64,000 nt of DNA from Diphasiastrum complanatum (taxonomy: Eukaryota > Streptophyta > Lycopodiopsida > Lycopodiales > Lycopodiaceae). A model generated the notes under the pieces. That model was given only the letters and a program-made list of their open reading frames with translations. It was not told where the DNA came from and ran no database searches. The stretch's first letter is position 1, and each line of letters begins with the position of its first letter. Position numbers and translations under genes: made by a program. This document shows positions 57,917-64,000 of this stretch, piece by piece. The stretch is taken from contig CM055099.1 in NCBI GenBank assembly GCA_029204225.1, forward strand, positions 49,861,105 through 49,925,104. The letters run 5' to 3'.

Positions 57917-58994
57917 AAGAATTCCCCTTACGGAGCCTAGACAGTGCAGCTGGTCTAAAAGTGAGCAGTGGACCAGTAAAACCTCTCCATTTGGACAAGG
58001 GCAGAATGCCCCTTGTGGAGCCTAGACAGTGCAGCTGGTCTAAAAGTGAGCAGTGGACCAGTAAAAAGGACACCCAGGTATGTATAAGAGGCTGCCCATC
58101 ATAGTAGAACACTGTGTCTCTCATATGCTGTCGATTGGTGTTGAACACCATGACCTTAGTCTTACCAATGTTCACCATCAATCCCCATGTCTGACAGAAA
58201 GTATATAAAGCATCAAGATGCTGCTGAAGCCCAGATGCTGATCTCGACAATAGTATCATGTCATCCGCATACAGTAGAATAGGGATAATCATATAGGCTA
58301 ACTGACAACCATCACCACCCTCTTCCCTGATAATCCGCTCAAGATCATCAATGTATAGAGCAAAAAGAGTAGGGGACAAAGGACATCCTTGCTTAACCCC
58401 CATTGTACTATGAATATATGAGGACCATCCATCACCATCTCGAAAGCGAGCCAACACTCTCTCATATAGTGTGATGATAGCAACAATGATCGCCTGAGAA
58501 AAGCCAAGCGATGTTAGGCGCTGGAGTAAAAGGTGTCTCTTAACAGAGTCAAAGGCTTTGCGGAAGTCCATAAAGCAACAATAAACCCTCTGCTTCCTGA
58601 ACTTAGCCTCCTCAATAATACATCTCAGGATGAATATCTGGTCAGCCGTGGAGTAGCCAGCGTGAAAACCCGCCTGTGCCATAGCATGTAACCCCTCTGT
58701 CTCTGCCTGTGAGCTGATAATAGACTGCAAGACTGATCCATATAGCTTGGCCATAGTATGACTGATCATAATAGTGCAGTAGTTGTCTACATTCAAAGGA
58801 TCCCCGACTTTGAGGATAGGGTGTAAAAGGTTGGTGCACCAAGATGTGGGGAGATTGAAGATGACAGATTGGTTAAAGATATGGGAAATGTACGGGGCAA
58901 TAATGTGAGCAACTGGTTTTAGGAAGTCCATGCTTAGGAGGTCAACATCAGTGGTTTTATGGGTTTGACCATTTTGAATGGCGTTTTCAACCAT
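57885..58994 (-). pseudogene. LINE reverse transcriptase
   Basis: 369 open codons. Blocks in order: HPILKVGDPLNVDNYCTIMI, MAQAGFHAGYSTADQIFILR, RVYCCFMDFRKAFDSVKRHL (motif A with the catalytic Asp), GVKQGCPLSPTLFALYIDDL (motif B), PILLYADDMILLSRSASGLQ (motif C, YADD), NIGKTKVMVF. It would be a working palm, but the frame is disturbed after about 58130 and by the tandem duplication at 57899-58065. Confidence 0.92.
57899..58065. repeat. 82-85 bp tandem duplication inside the LINE
   Basis: 57899-57980 and 57981-58065 both start ACCTCTCCAT and end GGACCAGTAAAA. They differ mainly at one cluster (GAATTCCCCTTAC versus GCAGAATGCCCCTTGT), so the duplication is not brand new. Confidence 0.85.
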
Positions 58995-59004
58995 GGACGG
59001 GGTG

Positions 59005-59160
59005 AAGAGGGTGAATTTCTATATAATGATTCATGAGTCTCTGCTAATAAAAGTATATCACATTGCAGCATGAAAGAATGGAAATCGCCTGCTAAAGAAG
59101 ATGATAGAATGCCATTACAATTCCAAAAACCAAAATGTAAAGGTTTAGGGGAACTCGGGC
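59005..59160 (-). pseudogene. LINE AP-endonuclease N-terminal remnant
   Basis: A frame from about 59150 reads LHFGFWNCNGILSSSLAGDF and MLQCDILLLAETHESLYR. WNCNG and LLAETH are the first two motifs of the exonuclease-endonuclease-phosphatase fold (metal-binding Asn and Glu). The remaining roughly 200 residues of the domain are absent: the text runs within 20 codons into RT. Confidence 0.7.
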
Positions 59161-59188
59161 TGCTGCTTTGCCCGGGAGCCCCGAATCC

Positions 59189-60100
59189 CTATTGAGAAAT
59201 CTTATCAAATTTTTTTGGCTTGCCTTCAATGAAAACTACCCGCTGATTTCTTGCATTTGCATCTTGAATAAATTGTTTCCTGGCTTGCCATTGTGTGTGT
59301 ATAAGGTCATCATCCATAAAAATGAAGGTCCTTTTCAATTTGGCTCTAAGGCGTAAAGCTGCGTTGCGGCTGTCCATAGAGCAAAACTTGATAAACAAGA
59401 CATAGTGTGAAATTTACTTCTCCAAGCTGTATCAAAACCATCCGTGTTGTGTGTGAGCTTAGTTAAAAGCAACTCTTTTGCCTCGATGGGTTTATTCCCG
59501 TCGGGAATCCCTCTAACTTGGATATTGAGGGCTTTTTTAGCCCTTCTTTCTTGCTCGGAAAAGACATTTTCTAGTGTAGAATTCACAAATGCATGCTGAA
59601 CCGAGCTTGAAGATTCAGCCTTACCATCGTTTCTTAGATGCGCTGCCCATGTCTTCGTTTCTTCCACTTGTTTTTCAAGGCTGGATATTTTGTTCGAAGT
59701 CTCCTCCTAAACATTCTTTTGAGGTTTGAGCTGCGCATTCTCTTGTTCAAGCTGCTCCACCCTTTCTTGAAGATCTCTACGAAGTTTGCCATTCTCGATT
59801 TCAAGCTGGCCCATCCTGCCTTGTAGTCCAAGAAGTTCTTGTCGAATAAAGCTGATTTCATAGGCAAACATGCCTTCAATGGATTTGGAAGGGGTATAGT
59901 CTGCTGTCGACTACCGATTCAAGAAATCTGAGTGGGAGGTCATTGGTATGAAAGGTAGAGTAGAAGCTGGGATAGGCAAGACCCCCCCCTCCCTCTAAGG
60001 ATATAGCATTTGCTGTCCCAGCAGGGACAACGAGATTGTTTGGTTCCGAAATGATGGAGACGTGTTCTTTGGTCTCCTTTTCAACTCCTGGCTCAGGCAA
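59189..60100 (-). pseudogene. LINE ORF1-like protein with coiled coil
   Basis: From 59874: FIRQELLGLQGRMGQLEIEN and RRDLQERVEQLEQENAQLKP form a leucine-heptad coiled coil; TAG at 59709-59707 interrupts where Gln fits; EETSNKISSLEKQVEETKTW continues. 59667-59335 has RRAKKALNIQVRGIPDGNKP and LLTKL; 59398-59189 has RTFIFMDDDLIHTQWQARKQ and NQRVVFIEGKPKKFD. This is the coiled coil plus RNA-binding-fold layout of LINE ORF1. 60100-59876 (MPEPGVEKETKEHVSIIS) is its likely N-terminus in another frame. Confidence 0.7.
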
Positions 60101-60182
60101 TGCTGCCTGAGTAGTGCGAGATGTAGGGGAGCTAGGGCTCCCTTTTGGTCCTCTTTACCATGGCCAGCAGCCGGTTAGTGCC

Positions 60183-60449
60183 CACAATAGTACTGAAGGG
60201 CAGGTGTCCACTAGTACTGAAGGGCACAATAGTACTGAAGGGCAGGTGTCCACGTCAGCAACCAGACAGGTCAGCCTGAAACCAGCGCACCAGGTTCTCC
60301 TGAAGCAGCACACCAGGACAGCACTAGGGCCAGGTCAGCATTGCAGGTGTGTACTAGGGAGGTTAGCAACCAGGATCCGTGCACAGATCCACGCACCAGG
60401 ACGCGCACTTGATCAGCGCACCTGATCCGCACACCAGGATCCGCACCTG

Positions 60450-60450
<1 letters not shown>
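60183..60450. repeat. short degenerate tandem repeats
   Basis: AGTACTGAAGGGCA occurs three times in 60190-60243, two of them followed by GGTGTCCAC. Then GATCCGCAC/CTGATC words recur at 60363-60450. These are the presumed 5' leader repeats of LINE copy 1 or its insertion site. Confidence 0.7.

Positions 60451-60452
<2 letters not shown>

Positions 60453-60497
<45 letters not shown>
60453..60497. repeat. (GA)n microsatellite
   Basis: GA run of about 45 bp next to the LINE 5' side. Confidence 0.97.
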
Positions 60498-60500
<3 letters not shown>

Positions 60501-60646
60501 TGGTGTAGGTGGGCACCCGGATTGCGCCCATTCTCCCTTTGTGTTCATGGTGCTCTATCTCGATTTGGAAACCCGGGGGACGTTTTAGGCTCATTCACAT
60601 TCCTCACATGTTTCTCCAGCTCAACATCAAATATTCAAAGAGGCCA

Positions 60647-61237
60647 TGTTAGAATTTTAGCTCTCCAAACTCCTCAAGAAACCAACTAGTTGGTGAAAGA
60701 ATGGATCTTCTCCCATCCATAGGCAATCTCTTAAGCTAGTTACATGCTATCCCTATCTTGGGGGATGTGCTGTCCATGCATGGGTAGCTAATCCATGTAG
60801 GCTGGCCAAAACATGCCTTGACTCACGAAATAGGCGTAACAACCAAAACATGCCTTGACTTGCAAGATAGGTGTAATGGCTTAGATGAACTACCATCATC
60901 ATGCTCTGTCATGCCTAGTTGGCCCTTTTGTTCACTTCGGCCTCCAGCCAACTAACCCTAGTTATTGCCTATTGGCCCCCATGAGTTGACGTGTTCAGTT
61001 GGATGTTGGATCTACATGCCTTGCCACACGCCCAATAGCATGTCTGCTTATCGGGTCACCTAAAATGACACGCAAGGACCTATATTATCATTAGGTGCCC
61101 AAACTAGAGTGTGAATTGTGCCCGTTGGTGGTGGTCACGTACTCACTTGTTATAGGTTGTGCCTCACCATTGGCGGTCACCTGCCCACTTGGTCACTAGT
61201 CTATTAGGGTACTTGAGGACCACGATTGGGCCTTACA
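60647..61237 (-). repeat. 3' LTR of a chromovirus relic (about 590 bp)
   Basis: On the minus strand it starts TGTAAGGCCCAATCGTGG right after polypurine GAAGGGGGTGAGA (61253-61238). The other edge is placed at TGTTAGAATT (plus, 60647) on TG...CA grounds only. Confidence 0.55.
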
Positions 61238-61244
61238 TTCTCAC

Positions 61245-61670
61245 CCCCTTCATGAAAGCCTGATGACAAACTCAGGGTATGCTTGACGTAGCTTGTAATG
61301 ACTCTTCCAAATATTGTCAGAGAAGGGAAGTCCTTTTTGCACAAATAGAATACTCTTGGTGGATACGATTTCTCAATCGTCTCTCCCTCCTATCTAAAAT
61401 ATGTGGGCCCATCATCCAAGGCCTCTTTTTTCTCTAATGACACTTAGCCTTTGACAAGGTTGTTGCTTTGATCTAAGCACTTCAATAAGGGACTTACATG
61501 AAAAGATGTACTTGACATCCTTGAGGTAACTCTAACTTCCATGGTCCATAGTAGTTTGGTGATAGTTCCTTACACTCACCAATGCACATTACCTTTGACT
61601 TGGAAGGTACTCGTAGAAAAATTGAATCACCCACTTTCAATTCCTTATAGGTACAATGCTTGCGCGCACA
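61245..61670 (-). pseudogene. Ty3/gypsy chromovirus integrase end with chromodomain
   Basis: Across three frames: LKVGDSIFLRVPSKSKVMCI, ELSPNYYGPWKLELPQGCQV (GPY/F-like module), GPHILDRRERRLRNRIHQEY and LPFSDNIWKSHYKLRQAYPE. This is the chromodomain layout (LDRRxRxxRN ... YLVxWKG ... TWE). It is a different subfamily from the one at 52.6 kb. Heavily frame-shifted. Confidence 0.75.
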
Positions 61671-61804
61671 ACTATCTATCGTGCCTGAGCATTGGAAAGG
61701 TTTAGCCTTGCAGCCTCAAGCTTGTCTTGCATATGAGTTAAAAACTCAATGATGCCTCGTGCTTTGTGAGGGATACTTATGGTAATTGGATATGCATTGA
61801 TAAC

Positions 61805-62257
61805 TGTTAAAGCCTAGTTACGGCTCTATCATGACCTCGGCACAGCCGGTTACCAGAGGGCCTGAGGCCTAGTATTGGCAAGGGTCGGTGACCGACGAGG
61901 ACATCTGTCCCAAGCAGGGACCGGTGCGTCACAAGCAGTGACCTGGTGTGGTCGCCTGACAAGCTGTTAGAGATGCGGTGTGTTTTGACCTTCAGGATCC
62001 TAGCCGTCAGTGACGAGATGCTAGCCGGCAAGTAGTCGGCGTGACTAAGGGGGTGGTACCCTATGAGTCACTCAGTATTCACAGGTCACAGGGGTCATGC
62101 ATGCCAAGTGGACTGATCACCCACAGGTGGATGCCATGTGCCAGTTGACAGGAATAGCAGGTAGAAGGACTCAAAGAGGGGGTGCCTATGGTTGGGAGGT
62201 TCATTCTACACACCGGCCTTCTAGGATTCACGAGCTTGGAGAGACTTGCTTGTGACA
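61805..62257 (+). repeat. 5' LTR (453 bp) of a plus-strand element
   Basis: Starts TGTTAAAGCCTAGTTACGG and ends TTGCTTGTGACA. A PBS TGGTATCAGAGCC follows at 62260-62272. The internal region is interrupted after about 100 bp by another LTR at 62377. Confidence 0.7.
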
Positions 62258-62259
62258 AT

Positions 62260-62272
62260 TGGTATCAGAGCC
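62260..62272 (+). other. primer-binding site (tRNA-iMet type)
   Basis: TGGTATCAGAGCC, two bases after the LTR terminus. Confidence 0.88.
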
Positions 62273-62376
62273 TCGTTCTAGAGAGAGAAAGTGGAGAAAT
62301 CTTTGATTTTTGTTGTTTTTGAAGGATTTTGAAGGGGGGTAATCGTGGAGACAGCGGTTATAGGTGTTCTTGGACC

Positions 62377-62827
62377 TGTTAGAAGTAATAAATGATAATG
62401 TTCGTTTCCCATAGGTTACTTTGACCCAAAAGTCGAGACTTGTGTAACCATGGGTTAGGTATATTATTTAGACCATGTTAAGTCAGTTTTAGTTGAGTTG
62501 GACCCAATTTTGGTCCAGTAGTAATTCGTGGGTCCAAGTAAAGTCTAATTATGTTAAGGGACCCTATCTTGACTTTTGGGGGTGCCCTATAATTAGTAGT
62601 GGGTCTTGGAAGGTTCTAGAAAGAGTTTGGAAGAGTCTTGGCCCTTGGAAGGCCTATTTATATGTACTCTTGGTTCATTTGTAATTCATTCCCTTTCAAG
62701 CATTGCTACTACTTTCTCTCTCCTTGAGGGCGCCTAATCCTCTCCCCCTTCTTCTTCTTTCTCTTTTTCTTCTTCTTGTATATGGAGATTGAATGTTAGA
62801 AGGATCTTGGCACTTTGATTTCCTACA
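62377..62827 (+). repeat. second 5' LTR (451 bp)
   Basis: Starts TGTTAGAAGTAATAAATG, has a TATTTATAT box at about 62665 and a CT-rich stretch after it, and ends GATTTCCTACA, directly followed by a PBS. It is a different LTR family from the one at 61805 and appears inserted into that element's leader. Confidence 0.75.
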
Positions 62828-62840
62828 TGGTATCAGAGCC
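62828..62840 (+). other. primer-binding site (tRNA-iMet type)
   Basis: TGGTATCAGAGCC, immediately after the CA end of the second LTR. Confidence 0.9.
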
Positions 62841-63540
62841 ATGGATCTTCTATGCTTGATTTAGGGCGCCCTACCAAAAGAGATCGCCTTCACTTAGGGA
62901 TCACAAAAATTCAGCACCTTTGCTGATTTTTTGGAGTGAAGATCCGTTTTTTGACTCTTTTCCGTTTTGCAGGAGGGCGCCACACATCAAAGAAGATAAC
63001 AGGATTTTGGGCGCTCAAAAATCAGGTTGTTGTTTGCTGATTTTTCAGGTTGCAAGAAGGCGCCATTAATTATCTTCTTCGGGGCTTCTTTTAGGTCGCC
63101 CACATCCGTGTAGGTTTATCCTACTTCTGTTGGTCCGCTGCTGCCCTGTTTTTCAGATTTGCTCCTTTGCAGGAGGGCGCCCATCTACAAGCAATTTCTA
63201 TTCTTCTGATTTGGCTGAAAAATCAGCACCCTTGCTGATTTTACAAAGTGAAGATCCGCTTCTTTTTGCTTGTTTCCAAGTGTGGAAGAAGGCACTAATT
63301 TTTTTGTGATGATCCGATCACATTCCGAGGCTGAAAATTGGACAGCATATTACCATTTGTAGGGTGTTGCAACAGCCCTATCCCTGTGTGTATTGTTCAC
63401 ACTTTTTGGCAAGAAAGAAGGGTTCCAAAAAAAGCTTTGTTGGAGGCTAACCTGATTCTTTGTTTGCTGGTTTTTGAGTTTGTAATGCAATTTCAGGCTG
63501 AAATTTTCAGCACACAAGGCTTGTAGGAGGGCGAGTTCCT
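62841..63540 (+). repeat. repeated retroelement leader with hairpins
   Basis: A motif pair recurs: a hairpin (AAAATCAGCA, 4-base loop, TGCTGATTTT near 63218-63241; a weaker copy near 62908) followed by GTGAAGATCCG, and GGGCGCC words after TTTGCAGGA (62970, 63055, 63170). No gag is recognised before the window moves on. Confidence 0.6.
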
Positions 63541-64000
63541 GTCAGAAATGGTGAACTCCTGCAATTTTGTCGCGGCACGAACAAGACACGAAGGTCGAAC
63601 GAGAACAATTCGCGACAGTCAACGTGTCTTTGACTCGAAGCACGAACGATTCACGAACTGTAAACACACCTCCAGGACCGCAAACCGCAAAATGGACACA
63701 AAACGAAAACTACGAAAAGAAACGAAAAGAACGAAAACACACGAAGAGAAATCTTTCGCGCTGCTAGCTGGCAGCTCAACGAGCTTCACGCCCAGCTGAA
63801 ACGAATAATAACAACGGAGACTAACTAACTAGTTGATTAGCGTTAACTAGTCTTGTGATTCTACGTTTGGCTATCTTGTAAATTCCACATAGTGGAGGTA
63901 TAAACGATCCTCTCTGGATCATAACTGTGTGATGAGAATTTGACAGAGATCTGTAAGAAACAGAGAGAGACGTAGCAAATAGAGTAAGAAAGCAAAAATA
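63541..64000. other. unassigned right edge
   Basis: Richer in CG than its neighbours, with ACGAA words repeated in 63590-63750. Open frames of 62-83 codons (63548-63799) are Arg/Lys/Thr-rich and have no known motif. The sequence near 63890-64000 (GTATAAACGATCC, then a GAGAGA stretch) resembles an LTR transcription start region. Confidence 0.3.

Noticed and set aside
63548-63799. Basic 83-codon ORF
   Set aside because: Composition follows the ACGAA-rich DNA; overlapping frames are equally open and none has a motif.

Overview
This window looks like plant nuclear DNA: a gene split by GT-AG introns that encodes a plant-type KUP/HAK/KT potassium transporter, set in AT-rich sequence dominated by decayed LTR retrotransposons (mostly Ty1/copia, some Ty3/gypsy), LINEs, a tRNA-derived SINE-like piece, a foldback element and long (CT/GA)n tracts. 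Gene density is about one convincing host gene in 64 kb, as in a large repeat-rich land-plant genome. The sequence alone does not fix the species.

Layout. 1-4540: minus-strand copia relic with one LTR and a tRNA-iMet primer-binding site (PBS). 4644-4909: foldback element. 4976-5057: tRNA-like SINE head. 5330-10366: two converging relics of one LTR family (PBS at 6244 on plus and 9839 on minus) with a zinc-knuckle gag remnant at 8.2 kb. 10370-13130: minus-strand Ty3/gypsy gag, leader, PBS and LTR, with a 160-bp repeat set into gag. 13150-17178: plus-strand copia relic with a 3' LTR carrying (CT)n. 18471-26817: the KUP gene, nine exons, with a 3-kb copia copy in intron 5. 28639-39110: nested minus-strand copia copies, a probable solo LTR (30391-31873), and a plus-strand relic in which non-copia sequence sits where reverse transcriptase (RT) should be. 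39.2-42.1 kb: microsatellites and a weak gene-start candidate. 42472-43365: a proline-rich ORF broken only by TAG codons. 43376-47756: more copia pieces, three LTR copies in total for that family in this half, and an amplified PBS. 47.8-52.5 kb: nothing convincing. 52.6-53.2 kb: chromovirus integrase with chromodomain. 53.9-60.1 kb: head-to-tail LINE copies. 60647-61670: a second chromovirus end. 61805-64000: two successive 5' LTRs with PBSs and an odd repeated leader.

Function. Only the KUP gene appears intact. It is predicted to encode an 840-residue (or 821-residue) K+ transporter. Every mobile element here is broken by deletions, frameshifts or stops. Most in-frame stops are explained by one C-to-T change in a Gln or Arg codon, as expected from deamination of methylated cytosine.

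Most unusual structures: a tandem array of the retroviral-type PBS (33-bp period) after an LTR; paired, covarying stem-loops conserved in three LINE 3' ends; a 31-bp direct repeat flanking the intronic LTR element; and a non-copia segment shared by two copia relics.
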